A DNA stretch of 64,000 nucleotides from Pasteurella multocida subsp. multocida OH4807 (GTDB lineage: Bacteria; Pseudomonadota; Gammaproteobacteria; Enterobacterales; Pasteurellaceae), in assembly GCA_000973525.1 (NCBI GenBank), contig CP004391.1:1512001-1576000 (forward strand), read 5' to 3'. The stretch's first letter is position 1; every line of letters starts with the position of its first letter. Position numbers and translations under genes: made by a program. This document shows, one piece after another, positions 18,846 through 28,884 of the stretch. The notes below the pieces were generated by a model that worked only from the letters and a program-made list of their open reading frames with translations, searched no databases and had not been told where the DNA came from.

Positions 18846-19529
18846 TTGCATTTAACGAAAGAAAAACTGATTAAACTCACGATGATCACATCGATCATCT
18901 TATTTTGTTGCGCTACGATGGCGGTCATTTTGTTTGGCGTTCAACAATTCAAAATTGGCTCGCAATTAGCCAGCGTAAACCAAGTGTCTAACTTATCGCA
19001 TCTATTAGTGAGGCAGCAGGCGAATCTATTTTCTATGTTGCTGGTCAATAACGCCACTACAGAAAAACTTACAGAAAATCTCAATGCGTTTGCTAAAGAA
19101 GAATTTGTACTTGATGCATCGATCTATGCCAATAATGGGGAATTATTAGCTCAAACCAATCATTCTAAAAGCTTACGAGCAACGTTGGGATTGAATGATA
19201 CAACAGTAGAGGACAACGAGAATAATACACAACAAATTGTGGAACCCATTTATTCCTCTCACGGCATAGAAGGTTTTTTGCGTGTCACTTTTGATGCCAA
19301 GTATGGTAAAACCACGCAAAATAAAATCGATCAAATTTTTCACCAATTATATGGGGAGCTAATTATCGTCTTTTTAGCAGGGATTCTACTCGCCAGTTCA
19401 GTACATTATTTCCTCAGTCATTACCGTAGAACCTATCGCAAGCCGATGGAAACCAAACCAACAAAAGTGCTAAGAACCGTGAGCAATACATTGCAATATC
19501 ACCGTCGACGTAAACGCTTTAATAAATAA
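18846..19529 (+). CDS. ytjB: YtjB (Smp) family membrane protein
   Basis: A 227-residue inner-membrane protein with two helices (about 11-32 and 172-192) around a periplasmic domain, and a basic C-terminal tail (YHRRRKRFNK). It starts at TTG with AGGAAAA about 8 bases upstream. Position divergent from serB matches E. coli ytjB/smp. Function is unknown. Distant PAS-like sensor folding of the periplasmic part is possible but not shown. Confidence 0.82.
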   Translation: MHLTKEKLIKLTMITSIILFCCATMAVILFGVQQFKIGSQLASVNQVSNLSHLLVRQQANLFSMLLVNNATTEKLTENLNAFAKEEFVLDASIYANNGELLAQTNHSKSLRATLGLNDTTVEDNENNTQQIVEPIYSSHGIEGFLRVTFDAKYGKTTQNKIDQIFHQLYGELIIVFLAGILLASSVHYFLSHYRRTYRKPMETKPTKVLRTVSNTLQYHRRRKRFNK

Positions 19530-19565
19530 TCTAATAAACTCAGCAGAACATATTTTACGCAAAAT

Positions 19566-19604
19566 AAAAAACCGCCCCTTTGATAAGGCGCGGTTTTATT
19601 TTTA
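19566..19604. terminator. Bidirectional terminator between ytjB and rpsT
   Basis: AAAACCGC / GCGGTTTT outer arms with an inner CCTT/AAGG pair are flanked by A and T tracts on both sides, so the hairpin ends both convergent transcripts. Confidence 0.82.
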
Positions 19605-19619
19605 CTAAAAATCAAAAAA

Positions 19620-19883
19620 TTACGCTAATTTTTTGATTTGTGCAGATAATTTCGCTTTGTGGTTAGCTGCTTTGTTTGCGTGGATTAAACCTTTAGAAGC
19701 CATTCTGTCTACAACTTTTTGCATTTCTACAAATGCTGCTTCTGCTACTGATTTATCACCTGCTGCTACTGCTGCGTAAACTTTTTTAATGTAAGTACGC
19801 ATCATTGAGCGTTGACTTGCATTGTGCTGACGGCGTTTTTCTGATTGAATCGCACGTTTTTTAGCTGACTTGATATTAGCCAA
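19620..19883 (-). CDS. rpsT: 30S ribosomal protein S20
   Basis: A small basic ribosomal protein (87 residues, starting [20 protein letters not shown] after the initiator). There is no ATG. The start is TTG at 19883, with AGGAG 7 bases upstream; a second TTG two codons earlier is too close to that site. E. coli rpsT also uses a weak UUG start linked to autogenous control by S20, so the rare codon is probably functional. Terminator and promoter are both visible. Confidence 0.96.
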   Translation of the reverse strand: MANIKSAKKRAIQSEKRRQHNASQRSMMRTYIKKVYAAVAAGDKSVAEAAFVEMQKVVDRMASKGLIHANKAANHKAKLSAQIKKLA

Positions 19884-19935
19884 GGTCAAACTCCTAAAAT
19901 TATGTGTTAGTAAACGAGATAAATTAAAGGCGTAA

Positions 19936-19965
19936 AATATGCCTATTTTCTATGCTTTTGTCAAT
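19936..19965 (-). promoter_or_regulatory. Promoter of rpsT
   Basis: On the minus strand a perfect TTGACA (19965-19960) is followed by an 18-base spacer and ATATTT (19941-19936). It lies about 53 bp before the TTG start. Farther upstream, a hairpin TTTCGGT/ACCGAAA (about 20007-20031) lies outside this transcript. Confidence 0.6.
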
Positions 19966-20181
19966 GACAAATTGCCTTTATCACTGAAAATTTGTTGTTG
20001 GTTTCGGTGAGACACAACCGAAAGTTTTTGCATCGTTATATCAATCAAGCACTCTCAATATGGCTCACCAAACGATGTGGGCGAGATTTTAGCAGTTTTT
20101 TCACTTAGAATATAGCGTAAAAACAAAATTTCTATACAATTACATAAATTTTCTTCAGACCATCACCTTGAGTACATTATT

Positions 20182-21756
20182 TTGAGCAAAGGATTATTAA
20201 AATCTGGCATCGTTGTCAGTACCATGACCTTACTATCACGTATTTTAGGGTTAATACGAGATATCGTTATCGCCAACTTACTCGGTGCTGGTGTGGCAGC
20301 AGATGTTTTCTTGTTCGCAAATAAGATCCCTAACTTCTTACGACGCTTATTTGCCGAAGGCGCATTTTCACAAGCCTTTGTTCCCGTTCTTGCCGAGTAT
20401 CAAAAATCAGGTGACCTTGATAAAACACGTGAATTTATTGGCAAAGTATCTGGAACCTTAGGCGGATTGGTCTCTATTGTGACTGTGCTGGCTATGATTT
20501 TTTCACCTATTGTGGCTGCGATTTTTGGTACAGGGTGGTTTCTCGATTGGCTCAATGATGGACCGAATGCAGTCAAATTTGAGCAAGCATCTTTGCTGCT
20601 AAAAATCACGTTTCCTTATCTCTGGTTCGTGACGTTTGTTGCACTCTCTGGTGCAATTCTGAATACGATTGGTAAGTTTGGTGTCATGTCTTTTTCGCCT
20701 GTGTTACTCAATATTGCGATGATTTGTACCGCACTTTTCCTCGCGCCACGAATGGACAATCCTGATCTTGCGCTCGCAATTGGTATTTTTGTGGGCGGTC
20801 TATTACAATTTTTATTCCAAATTCCATTTTTGAAAAAAGCGGGCTTATTGGTCAAACCCAAATGGGCTTGGCACGATGAAGGCGTCAAAAAAATTCGAAC
20901 GTTGATGATCCCCGCATTATTTGGTGTATCCGTCAGTCAAATTAACTTACTACTTGATACTCTAATCGCGAGTTTTTTAATGACAGGATCAATCAGCTGG
21001 CTTTATTACTCTGATCGCCTATTAGAATTTCCACTCGGTCTATTTGGTATCGCTATCTCAACTGTCATTTTACCCACCTTGGCACGTCACCATGTAAACC
21101 GTAATGAGAATGCCGCACAAAGTGCGGTCTATTTTCGTCATACAATGGATTGGGGAGTTCGTATGATCTTACTCCTTGGTGTGCCAGCAATGGTGGGGAT
21201 CGCAATTTTAGCCCAACCACTTCTACTTGTACTGTTCATGCGTGGGCATTTTGGGTTAAGTGACGTACAAGCGGCGTCTCTTTCGTTATGGGCATTTAAT
21301 GCAGGGCTGCTCAGTTTCATGCTGATTAAAATTTTAGCAAATGGCTATTATGCTCGCCAAGATACGAAAACACCGGTAAAAATTGGCATCATCGCGATGA
21401 TCAGCAACATGGGATTCAACTTACTTGCCATTCCATTTAGTTATGTAGGACTGGCTATGGCATCTGCCTTATCGGCAACGCTTAATGCGTATTTATTATA
21501 CCGTGGGCTAGCTCGGGCTGACGTTTACCATTTTAGTCAGAAAAGTGCGGTCTTTTTAGGGAAGGTGTTGCTCTCTGCATCGGTTATGGGGGGGCTCGTT
21601 TGGTATCACACGCCAACGTTGCTTGAATGGCATGCAATGAGTTTCTTAAGCCGTGTACATTGGCTCTTATGGTTAATCGGTTTAGCTGTGATTGCTTATT
21701 TTGGTATGTTGATATTAGTTGGCATACGAAAACGACATGTAATGAGCAAAGGATAA
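20182..21756 (+). CDS. murJ: Lipid II flippase MurJ
   Basis: A multi-pass MOP-family transporter (524 residues, about 14 helices) that moves lipid II across the inner membrane for peptidoglycan synthesis. It begins at TTG (MSKGLLKSGIVVSTMTLLSR), followed by RILGLIRDIVIANLLG and the conserved ADVFLFANKIPNFLRRLFAEGAF. Essential, full length. It contains three perfect uptake cores (20728, 21120, 21543), unusually dense. ribF follows after about 90 bp. Confidence 0.97.
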   Translation: MSKGLLKSGIVVSTMTLLSRILGLIRDIVIANLLGAGVAADVFLFANKIPNFLRRLFAEGAFSQAFVPVLAEYQKSGDLDKTREFIGKVSGTLGGLVSIVTVLAMIFSPIVAAIFGTGWFLDWLNDGPNAVKFEQASLLLKITFPYLWFVTFVALSGAILNTIGKFGVMSFSPVLLNIAMICTALFLAPRMDNPDLALAIGIFVGGLLQFLFQIPFLKKAGLLVKPKWAWHDEGVKKIRTLMIPALFGVSVSQINLLLDTLIASFLMTGSISWLYYSDRLLEFPLGLFGIAISTVILPTLARHHVNRNENAAQSAVYFRHTMDWGVRMILLLGVPAMVGIAILAQPLLLVLFMRGHFGLSDVQAASLSLWAFNAGLLSFMLIKILANGYYARQDTKTPVKIGIIAMISNMGFNLLAIPFSYVGLAMASALSATLNAYLLYRGLARADVYHFSQKSAVFLGKVLLSASVMGGLVWYHTPTLLEWHAMSFLSRVHWLLWLIGLAVIAYFGMLILVGIRKRHVMSKG

Positions 21757-21845
21757 GCATAAAAAAATATCGCCTATTTGCTTAATTTATGCTTATAATG
21801 TTCGGATTATTTTGGCTTATAAATTTCGAACGGATAACAATTCCA

Positions 21846-22790
21846 ATGCGACTCATTCGTGGCATCCATAATTTACCTAAAAATTTATCTGGCTGCGCGC
21901 TAACTATCGGCAATTTCGATGGTGTCCATTTAGGTCATCAAGCGATTTTAAAGCACTTACGCCAAAAAGCTGATGCGTTAAACCTACCCGTTGTGGTGAT
22001 GTTATTTGAGCCACAACCACGCGAATATTTTACTGGTGAGGCAGTACCCGCACGTTTAATGCGGTTACGTGATAAATTACATTATCTTGCCAAAGCAGAA
22101 GTCGATTATGTGATTTGTATTCGTTTTAACCAACACTTTGCTGAACAAGATGCACAAACTTTCATCAAAGATTGGTTAATCACTAAATTAAACGTGAAAT
22201 TTTTAAGTATTGGGGACGATTTCCGTTTTGGTGCCAAACGACAGGGTGATTTTACGTTATTACAACAAGCCAGCGAAGCATTTGGTTTTATCGTTGAAGA
22301 TAATCATAGCTTTTGTGTTGAACAACTACGTATTAGTAGCACTGCAATTCGTGAAGCATTAGCTCAGGATGACTTGTTACATGCGGCCAAAATGCTAGGC
22401 AAACCTTATCGTATTTTTGGACGTGTTGCACATGGTAATAAGCTTGGTCGCACAATCGGTTTTCCTACTGCCAATATACCACTACACCGTCAAGTTAATC
22501 CCGTTAAAGGTGTCTACGCCGTCAAAGTACGATTAAAAAATAATATGATTTATCTGGGCGTGGCAAACATTGGAAGTCGACCGACGATCAATGGTGCGGT
22601 ACAGCTATTAGAAACTCATCTATTTAATTTTAAAGATGATATTTATGGTCAGTGTATTGAAGTAGAATTTTGCCATAAAATCCGTAACGAATTTAAATTT
22701 CCCACTTTTGAGGCATTAAAACAACAAATTGCCAAGGATGTGGACACAGCAAAACAATTTTTCAGCCTACAGCAATCAGTAACAGATTAG
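21846..22790 (+). CDS. ribF: Bifunctional riboflavin kinase / FAD synthetase
   Basis: Converts riboflavin to FMN and then FAD. The start ATG 21846 gives [11 protein letters not shown], matching E. coli MKLIRGIHN; the frame is open upstream but without family similarity. The N-terminal adenylyltransferase has [13 protein letters not shown]. The C-terminal kinase has [13 protein letters not shown]. 314 residues. It precedes ileS and lspA as in E. coli (ribF-ileS-lspA-ispH). Confidence 0.96.
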   Translation: MRLIRGIHNLPKNLSGCALTIGNFDGVHLGHQAILKHLRQKADALNLPVVVMLFEPQPREYFTGEAVPARLMRLRDKLHYLAKAEVDYVICIRFNQHFAEQDAQTFIKDWLITKLNVKFLSIGDDFRFGAKRQGDFTLLQQASEAFGFIVEDNHSFCVEQLRISSTAIREALAQDDLLHAAKMLGKPYRIFGRVAHGNKLGRTIGFPTANIPLHRQVNPVKGVYAVKVRLKNNMIYLGVANIGSRPTINGAVQLLETHLFNFKDDIYGQCIEVEFCHKIRNEFKFPTFEALKQQIAKDVDTAKQFFSLQQSVTD

Positions 22791-22816
22791 TTAATTTTAT
22801 TAATTGGGATATCACA

Positions 22817-25627
22817 ATGACAGTTGATTATAAAAATACCTTAAACCTACCAGAAACAGGTTTCCCTATGCGTGGTGATCTCGCGAAGCGTGAACCACAA
22901 ATGTTACAACATTGGTATGAAAACAACCTCTACCAAAAAATCCGTGAAGCCTCGAAAGGCAAAAAATCATTTATTTTGCATGATGGTCCTCCTTACGCAA
23001 ATGGTTCACTCCATCTAGGTCACGCCGTTAATAAAATTCTTAAAGATATTATTATCAAGTCAAAAACAGCATTAGGCTATGATTCACCTTATATTCCTGG
23101 TTGGGACTGCCACGGGTTACCGATCGAATTAAAAGTAGAAAGTATTGTGGGTAAACCTAATGAAAAAATCTCAGCAGCAGAATTTCGTGAAGCCTGCCGT
23201 CGCTATGCTGCAGAACAAGTAGAAGGACAGAAAGCTGATTTTATCCGTATGGGTGTATTAGGTGACTGGGATAATCCGTATCTCACTATGAATTTCCATA
23301 CTGAAGCAAACATTATCCGTGCCTTTGGTAAAGCCGTCGAAAATGGTCACCTCTACAAAGGTTCCAAACCAGTACATTGGTGTTTAGACTGTGCGTCTTC
23401 TTTAGCAGAAGCGGAAGTGGAATATGAAGATCGTGTTTCCCCCTCCATCTATGTGCGCTTTAATGCAGTCGCTCCAACAACAGTGGAACAAAAATTTCAA
23501 GCCGTCGGGAAAGGTACAGGTACTATTTCAGCAGTGATCTGGACAACAACACCATGGACCATTCCATCTAACCGCGCGATTGCCCTCCACGAAAATTTGG
23601 ATTATCAACTCGTCCAATTTGGAACAGAACGTGTCATTTTAGCGAAAGATCTCGTTGAAGATGTTGCAAAGGCAGCGAATATTGAACAATTTGATGTATT
23701 AGGTGAAGCCAAAGGGGCGGATCTAAATTGGTTGCGCTTCAACCACCCGTTCTATGAATATGATGTTCCATTTATTTTAGGCGATCATGTGACAACTGAT
23801 GGTGGTACAGGTCTTGTCCATACTGCCCCTGATCATGGTCATGATGACTATATCATCGCGATGAAAAATGGGATCGAGATGGCGGGTTTAATTGGTAATG
23901 ACGGTTTATTCAAAGCTGATGTTCCTTTCTTTGCGGGTAAAGGCGTGTTTGAATCCAATGATCTGGTTGTAGCAAAACTACAAGAGGTTGGAGCATTATT
24001 AAAATTCACTAAGATAAAACACAGCTACCCACACTGTTGGCGTCATAAAACCCCAATCATTTTCCGTGCGACACCACAATGGTTCATTGGCATGGAAAAA
24101 CAAGGTTTACGCCAACAAGCCTTACGTGAAATCCAAAAAGTACGTTGGATTCCAAGCTGGGGACAAGCACGCATTGAAAAAATGGTTGAAAATCGCCCAG
24201 ACTGGTGTATTTCTCGTCAACGTACCTGGGGTGTCCCTGTCGCACTCTTTATCCACAAAGAAACTGAAGAACTTCACCCACGCACAGTGGAATTAGTCGA
24301 AGAGGTTGCTAAACGCGTTGAAGAAAAAGGTATTCAAGCATGGTGGGATCTTGAACCTAAAACATTACTTGGTGACGAGGCAGAGCAATACATCAAAGTA
24401 CCAGATACCCTAGATGTTTGGTTTGACTCTGGTTCAACCTATTTCTCCGTGGTAAAAGATCGCCCAGAATTTAATGGGAATGAAGCGGACATGTATCTAG
24501 AGGGGTCTGACCAACACCGTGGTTGGTTTATGTCTTCCCTCATGCTCTCTACTGCAACCGATAATAAAGCACCTTATAAACAAGTTCTGACTCACGGTTT
24601 TACTGTGGATGAGAAAGGCTACAAAATGTCTAAGTCACTTGGTAATGTGATTTTACCAAGTGAAGTATGGAACAAAAATGGCGCGGATATTTTACGTTTG
24701 TGGGTTGCTTCAACAGACTATACGGGGGAAATCGCCGTATCACATAATATCTTAAATAGTGCGGGTGATACTTATCGCCGTATTCGTAATACAGCACGTT
24801 TCTTATTAGCTAATTTAAATGGATTTGATCCTAAACGTGACTTAGTGAAACCTGAGCAAATGATGGTTTTAGACCGTTGGGCTGTCGACTGTGCATTACA
24901 AGCGCAAAATGAAATTAAAGACGCTTACGATAACTACCAATTCCATACTGTTATTCAGCGTTTGATGAAATTCTGTTCTGTTGAAATGGGTTCATTCTAT
25001 TTAGATATCATCAAAGATCGTCAATATACGACGAAAGCTGACAGTCTTGCACGTCGTAGCTGCCAAACTGCGTTATGGCACATTGCTGAAGCGTTAGTCC
25101 GTTGGATTGCCCCTGTTTTATCCTTTACTGCAGATGAAATTTGGCAATACTTACCTGGTGAGCGTGCGGAATTTGTTTTCACTGAAGAATTTTACTCAGG
25201 GTTATTTGCATTAGATGCCGATGAAACAATGAATGATGCTTATTGGCAACAAGTGATTACATTACGTAACGAAGTGAACCGAGTATTAGAACAGGCGCGT
25301 AATGATAAAATCATTGGGGCGGCGTTAGAAGCAGAACTTACGATTTACGCCGATGAAAAACATGCTGAAGTATTAAACCAATTACAAAATGAATTACGTT
25401 TTGTATTAATGACATCTAAAGCGGAAGTCAAACCTCTTACTCACGCCGACGTTTCCGAAGGTGAAGTGAAAGGATTAGCCGTTAACGTCATTCGTTCTGC
25501 AGCCGAAAAATGTCCACGTTGCTGGCATTATTCGGATACCATTGGTGTCAACTCAACTCACCCAACGCTTTGTGCACGCTGTGTTGAAAATGTTGAGGGC
25601 AATGGTGAAGTAAGACATTTTGCTTAA
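22817..25627 (+). CDS. ileS: Isoleucyl-tRNA synthetase
   Basis: Class I synthetase of 936 residues. The HIGH box is HLGH (66-69), KMSKS is at 603-607 and the editing domain contains [13 protein letters not shown]. The C-terminal zinc site is CPRCWHYS plus CARC. It charges both ordinary tRNA-Ile and the lysidine-modified tRNA-Ile2 encoded at 15825. 26 bp after ribF. Complete. Confidence 0.98.
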   Translation: MTVDYKNTLNLPETGFPMRGDLAKREPQMLQHWYENNLYQKIREASKGKKSFILHDGPPYANGSLHLGHAVNKILKDIIIKSKTALGYDSPYIPGWDCHGLPIELKVESIVGKPNEKISAAEFREACRRYAAEQVEGQKADFIRMGVLGDWDNPYLTMNFHTEANIIRAFGKAVENGHLYKGSKPVHWCLDCASSLAEAEVEYEDRVSPSIYVRFNAVAPTTVEQKFQAVGKGTGTISAVIWTTTPWTIPSNRAIALHENLDYQLVQFGTERVILAKDLVEDVAKAANIEQFDVLGEAKGADLNWLRFNHPFYEYDVPFILGDHVTTDGGTGLVHTAPDHGHDDYIIAMKNGIEMAGLIGNDGLFKADVPFFAGKGVFESNDLVVAKLQEVGALLKFTKIKHSYPHCWRHKTPIIFRATPQWFIGMEKQGLRQQALREIQKVRWIPSWGQARIEKMVENRPDWCISRQRTWGVPVALFIHKETEELHPRTVELVEEVAKRVEEKGIQAWWDLEPKTLLGDEAEQYIKVPDTLDVWFDSGSTYFSVVKDRPEFNGNEADMYLEGSDQHRGWFMSSLMLSTATDNKAPYKQVLTHGFTVDEKGYKMSKSLGNVILPSEVWNKNGADILRLWVASTDYTGEIAVSHNILNSAGDTYRRIRNTARFLLANLNGFDPKRDLVKPEQMMVLDRWAVDCALQAQNEIKDAYDNYQFHTVIQRLMKFCSVEMGSFYLDIIKDRQYTTKADSLARRSCQTALWHIAEALVRWIAPVLSFTADEIWQYLPGERAEFVFTEEFYSGLFALDADETMNDAYWQQVITLRNEVNRVLEQARNDKIIGAALEAELTIYADEKHAEVLNQLQNELRFVLMTSKAEVKPLTHADVSEGEVKGLAVNVIRSAAEKCPRCWHYSDTIGVNSTHPTLCARCVENVEGNGEVRHFA

Positions 25628-25684
25628 GTTGAACATGGGGCAGTGAAACTGACTTGCCCAACATAGCAAGGACATTTATATCAG

Positions 25685-25704
25685 GGCGAACCTAACAGTT
25701 CGCC
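25685..25704. other. Hairpin in the ileS-lspA gap
   Basis: A perfect 7-bp stem GGCGAAC / GTTCGCC with a 6-base loop and no T tract. It sits 12 bases before the lspA ribosome site, inside an operon, so it may act as an RNA stabiliser or processing site. The same arms are used by the nanM terminator at 62242-62263. Confidence 0.45.
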
Positions 25705-25729
25705 TCTGCAATTTTAAGGATTTTTATCA

Positions 25730-26242
25730 GTGCTGATGACACAAACTAAAACAGGGCTCTCATTTCTATGGCTAAGTCTTGTTGCTTTTGTACTTGATTT
25801 AGGAACAAAATACCTCATTGTGCAACACTTTGCTTTATATGAAAGTGTCAATATTCTCCCTTTTTTTAGCTTAACGTATGTGCGTAACTACGGTGCGGCA
25901 TTCAGTTTCTTAGCAGAACATGGTGGCTGGCAAAAACATCTTTTCATTGTTCTCGCAAGTGTTATTTCTATGATGCTTGTATATTTTCTGTATAAGAATA
26001 AAGCATCACAAAAACTGCAAAATTATGCCTATGCCCTAATTATCGGTGGTGCATTGGGCAATATGGTTGATCGAACTTACCATGGTTTTGTTGTAGATTT
26101 TTTAGACTTTTATTGGGATATTTATCATTACCCAGTTTTTAATGTCGCAGATATTGCAATTTCAATTGGAGCTGGGCTTTTAATTCTAGATGCGATCAAA
26201 AACCGTCATGAGTCTGAGCCCCCATCCGAATCAACAAAATAG
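25730..26242 (+). CDS. lspA: Lipoprotein signal peptidase (signal peptidase II)
   Basis: A four-helix inner-membrane aspartyl protease that removes the signal peptide from diacylated prolipoproteins. The start is GTG 25730, 9 bases after AAGGA; an ATG two codons on is too far from that site. The catalytic pair is Asp123 (VVDFLD) and Asp141 (FNVADIAIS), identical in number to E. coli. 170 residues. It lies between ileS and ispH. Confidence 0.95.
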   Translation: MLMTQTKTGLSFLWLSLVAFVLDLGTKYLIVQHFALYESVNILPFFSLTYVRNYGAAFSFLAEHGGWQKHLFIVLASVISMMLVYFLYKNKASQKLQNYAYALIIGGALGNMVDRTYHGFVVDFLDFYWDIYHYPVFNVADIAISIGAGLLILDAIKNRHESEPPSESTK

Positions 26243-26251
26243 AGGAAAATA

Positions 26252-27199
26252 ATGAAAATTATTTTAGCCAATCCACGTGGTTTCTGCGCAGGTGTTGACC
26301 GTGCGATTAGTATTGTTGAATCTGCTTTAGAGATTCACGGTTCACCTATCTATGTTCGTCACGAAGTCGTGCACAATCGTTTTGTTGTGAATGGACTGCG
26401 TGAGCGTGGCGCGGTTTTTGTTGAAGAATTAGATGAAGTGCCAGATGGCGCAATTGTGATTTTCTCCGCGCATGGTGTATCACAAGCAGTTCGTCAAGAA
26501 GCAAAAAAACGTAATTTGAAAGTGTTTGATGCGACTTGCCCTCTTGTCACTAAAGTCCATATGCAAGTGGCTCGTGCCAGCCGAAAAGGAACCAAAGCGA
26601 TTTTAATTGGTCACGAAGGGCACCCAGAAGTAGAAGGGACGATGGGACAATATGATAATCCTGAAGGAGGCATTTTCTTAATCGAAAGCGTCGAAGATAT
26701 TGCAAAACTTGGTTTAAAAAAAGAAGAAGATTTAACTTTTATGACACAAACAACGTTATCCATTGATGACACCAGTGAAGTCATAGAAGCATTAAAGCAA
26801 AAATATCCAGCTATTCAAGGACCACGTAAAAATGATATTTGTTATGCGACCACAAACCGTCAGCAGGCAGTACGAGAACTCGCACAACAATCTGATTTGG
26901 TCATTGTTGTGGGATCCAAGAACTCCTCTAACTCAAATCGTTTAGCCGAATTAGCTTCTCGCATGGGCGTCATGTCAAAACTCATTGATGAAGCGGATGA
27001 TATTGACCCACAATGGCTAGAAAACGTGAAGACAATTGGTATCACAGCAGGCGCCTCTGCACCAGAAGTACTCGTTCAATCTGTTGTAAAACGCCTTCAA
27101 CAATTAGGTGTCACTGAAGTGGAAGAATTACGAGGTTGTGAGGAAAATACGGTATTTGAAGTGCCAAAAGAATTGCGAATTACAGAAGTCACGGAATAA
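26252..27199 (+). CDS. ispH: 4-hydroxy-3-methylbut-2-enyl diphosphate reductase
   Basis: The last enzyme of the MEP isoprenoid pathway, making IPP and DMAPP with a [4Fe-4S] cluster. The cluster ligands are Cys12 (GFCAGVDRA), Cys96 (DATCPLV) and Cys at about 197 ([10 protein letters not shown]). SAHGVS and the Glu-containing TMTQTTLS region are present. 315 residues. It ends the ribF-ileS-lspA-ispH operon with a terminator. Confidence 0.97.
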   Translation: MKIILANPRGFCAGVDRAISIVESALEIHGSPIYVRHEVVHNRFVVNGLRERGAVFVEELDEVPDGAIVIFSAHGVSQAVRQEAKKRNLKVFDATCPLVTKVHMQVARASRKGTKAILIGHEGHPEVEGTMGQYDNPEGGIFLIESVEDIAKLGLKKEEDLTFMTQTTLSIDDTSEVIEALKQKYPAIQGPRKNDICYATTNRQQAVRELAQQSDLVIVVGSKNSSNSNRLAELASRMGVMSKLIDEADDIDPQWLENVKTIGITAGASAPEVLVQSVVKRLQQLGVTEVEELRGCEENTVFEVPKELRITEVTE

Positions 27200-27212
27200 A
27201 GCAATCAAAAGT

Positions 27213-27244
27213 AAAGCGAGAATAACCTTCTCGCTTTTTTCTTT
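27213..27244 (+). terminator. Terminator of the ribF-ileS-lspA-ispH operon
   Basis: The ten-base stem AAAGCGAGAA / TTCTCGCTTT with a 5-base loop is followed by TTT and a T-rich tract. Confidence 0.9.
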
Positions 27245-27251
27245 CTCATTT

Positions 27252-27277
27252 TTTTCTACGATCGAGATCGCAAAAAT
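27252..27277 (+). promoter_or_regulatory. CRP-S (Sxy-dependent competence) site of the ComEA-like gene
   Basis: The 16-base core TACGATCGAGATCGCA matches the competence element TGCGATC-N2-GATCGCA at 13 of 14 fixed bases. It is flanked by T-rich and A-rich runs as in known sites. It lies about 110 bp before the ATG. A possible -10 (TAAGAT, 27312-27317) would put the site near -60, a usual place for CRP activation. In this family such sites need both CRP and Sxy (established knowledge). Confidence 0.72.
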
Positions 27278-27324
27278 ACATGGCATATTTAGCCAATTTT
27301 GACTTTTTCAGTAAGATTCCTTTT

Positions 27325-27339
27325 TGTTGAAATTCAACA
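27325..27339. repeat. 15-bp palindrome upstream of the ComEA-like gene
   Basis: TGTTGAA-A-TTCAACA, perfectly symmetrical, lies 37 bp before the start and downstream of the CRP-S site. It could be a repressor operator or an RNA hairpin in the leader; nothing identifies the binder. Confidence 0.4.
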
Positions 27340-27376
27340 CATTTATGATTAATTCTATTACATTAAAGGAAATCGT

Positions 27377-27721
27377 ATGAAATTAACCTCACTGATTCTC
27401 TCTTGCCTCACTTTTGTCATGCTCTCTAGCAGTCTCCCGACTTACGCTGCAACCGTTCCTTCAACTCACTCCCCCCTAGCCCAGACATCAGGCACAGCCC
27501 CTTCCGTCACACCTGAGACAACTATCAATAAAATCAATATTAATCAAGCAACTGCAAACGAAATTCAGGCTGCGTTAGTCGGTATTGGTGCGAAAAAAGC
27601 GGAAGCCATTGTTGAATATCGGGAAGCTCAGGGGCCCTTTACGATGTTAGAACAATTACTTGAGATACCAGGAATTGGTCCAGCGACGCTAGAAAAAAAC
27701 AAAGCCCGTATCACATTATAA
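27377..27721 (+). CDS. comE1: ComEA-like helix-hairpin-helix competence protein
   Basis: A 114-residue exported protein with a signal peptide (about 1-25, cleavage near TYAA) and a Thr/Pro/Ser-rich linker. A C-terminal double helix-hairpin-helix domain follows (ININQATANEIQAALVGIG, LEIPGIGPATLEKN). Such proteins bind double-stranded DNA in the periplasm and pull it in during transformation. AAAGGA is 6-7 bases upstream. The CRP-S site in its promoter supports membership of the competence regulon, as for Haemophilus comE1. The symbol follows Haemophilus usage. Confidence 0.88.
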   Translation: MKLTSLILSCLTFVMLSSSLPTYAATVPSTHSPLAQTSGTAPSVTPETTINKININQATANEIQAALVGIGAKKAEAIVEYREAQGPFTMLEQLLEIPGIGPATLEKNKARITL

Positions 27722-27746
27722 CGGTCTTAACTTTTCCTTATAGCAT

Positions 27747-27780
27747 GAGCGGAATCCTACACAATTCCGCTTTTTTGTTT
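27747..27780 (+). terminator. Terminator of the ComEA-like gene
   Basis: GCGGAAT / ATTCCGC with an 8-base loop, flanked by AG/TT pairs and followed by TTTTTTG. Confidence 0.88.
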
Positions 27781-27781
27781 T

Positions 27782-27810
27782 TTGGTTTCTTGAGCAGAAA
27801 AGCGTATAAT
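27782..27810 (+). promoter_or_regulatory. Promoter of rdgB
   Basis: TTGGTT (27782-27787), a 17-base spacer and a perfect TATAAT (27805-27810), 34 bp before the rdgB ATG. It overlaps the T tail of the preceding terminator. Confidence 0.62.
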
Positions 27811-27844
27811 TTCTTCACGTTTTATTCACCATGAGAATGTTTAC

Positions 27845-28453
27845 ATGAAACAAAAAGTCGTATTAGCAACAGGCAATAAAGGCAAAGTCAAAGAAATGTC
27901 AGATGTCCTAGCGGATTTCGGTTTTGATGTCATTGCACAAACGGATTTAGGCATCGAAAGTCCCGAAGAAACAGGATTAACTTTTGTGGAAAACGCGTTA
28001 TTAAAAGCACGTTATGCGAGCAAAATGTCAGGTTTACCTGCAATTGCTGATGACTCAGGTCTCGTTGTTGAGGCATTAGGGGGGGCTCCTGGCTTATATT
28101 CTGCGCGTTATGCAGGGGTTGACGATGACACCGCTGACGCACAAAATCGTTGTAAACTGCTCGCGGAATTAGCCCATGTCACACAAGATAAACGCCAAGC
28201 AAAATTTGTGAGTTGTATCGTCATGTTACAACATGAAACCGATCCTTCTCCGATTATTGCCGAAGGGGAATGTTTTGGTGAAATTGCTTTCAGTGAAAAA
28301 GGCGAAAATGGGTTTGGTTATGATAGTTTATTTTTCAGCCCAGAGGTGAATTGTACCTTTGCTGAACTTGAAACCGCTGAAAAGAAAAAAATTTCACATC
28401 GAGCAAAAGCGCTGTCAGTCTTAAAAAACAAATTAACCGCTAAAAGCGGTTAA
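27845..28453 (+). CDS. rdgB: dITP/XTP pyrophosphatase (RdgB/HAM1)
   Basis: House-cleaning enzyme that hydrolyses non-canonical purine triphosphates (dITP, XTP) so they are not built into DNA. 202 residues. The substrate loop is [12 protein letters not shown] near the start, the metal Asp is in [17 protein letters not shown], and [12 protein letters not shown] and SHRAKAL are conserved. A perfect hairpin ATTAACCGC/GCGGTTAAT (28432-28454) spans its stop codon but has no T tract. Confidence 0.97.
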   Translation: MKQKVVLATGNKGKVKEMSDVLADFGFDVIAQTDLGIESPEETGLTFVENALLKARYASKMSGLPAIADDSGLVVEALGGAPGLYSARYAGVDDDTADAQNRCKLLAELAHVTQDKRQAKFVSCIVMLQHETDPSPIIAEGECFGEIAFSEKGENGFGYDSLFFSPEVNCTFAELETAEKKKISHRAKALSVLKNKLTAKSG

Positions 28454-28560
28454 TCAGGGGAGCTCATACCACTGATATGAATAACAGGCTGTACTCTGGC
28501 GGAAGATTAGAAAAATTACACAAAGATGTTCAATATTAGACATAATAAAAAGGAAATAAG

Positions 28561-28884
28561 ATGATTATTACGACAACTCCAAATGTAGAAGGTAAACAGA
28601 TTGCTGAATATAAACAAGTGGTTTTTGGTGAGGTCGTCGCAGGGTCAAACTTTATTCGCGATTTTTTTGCAGGTATCACGGATATCCTTGGCGGACGTTC
28701 TGGAGCCTATGAATCCAAAATTACACGAGCTCGTCAAGAAGCCCTTGAAGAAATGCAAAAAAATGCACAACGCTTAGGTGCAAACGCGATTGTGGGAGTC
28801 GAAGTCAACTACACATCAATTAACGGTGACGGAAAAAGTATGTTTATGATTGTGGCAAGCGGGACCGCAGTGGTGGTACGTTAA
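28561..28884 (+). CDS. YbjQ/UPF0145 family protein
   Basis: A 107-residue soluble protein of the YbjQ (UPF0145) family, often labelled heavy-metal-binding although its role is not established. Typical features are [14 protein letters not shown] at the start, [18 protein letters not shown], and the Gly-Ala-rich [16 protein letters not shown] near the end. Forms pentamers in known structures of relatives. Its stop touches the GTG start of hemW, so the two are translationally coupled. Confidence 0.9.
   Translation: MIITTTPNVEGKQIAEYKQVVFGEVVAGSNFIRDFFAGITDILGGRSGAYESKITRARQEALEEMQKNAQRLGANAIVGVEVNYTSINGDGKSMFMIVASGTAVVVR

Noticed and set aside
20007..20031. TTTCGGT/ACCGAAA hairpin as S20 autoregulatory leader
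   Set aside because: It lies upstream of the best rpsT promoter, so it would not be in the mRNA unless an earlier start is used.
21115..21128. Uptake motif dyad CCGCAC-AAA-GTGCGG as a terminator
   Set aside because: It lies inside murJ with no T tract; paired uptake motifs can end transcripts in this family, but not here within an essential coding region.
21700..21846. FMN riboswitch before ribF
   Set aside because: The short gap lacks the multi-stem conserved RFN pattern, which in any case usually precedes ribB or transport genes, not ribF.
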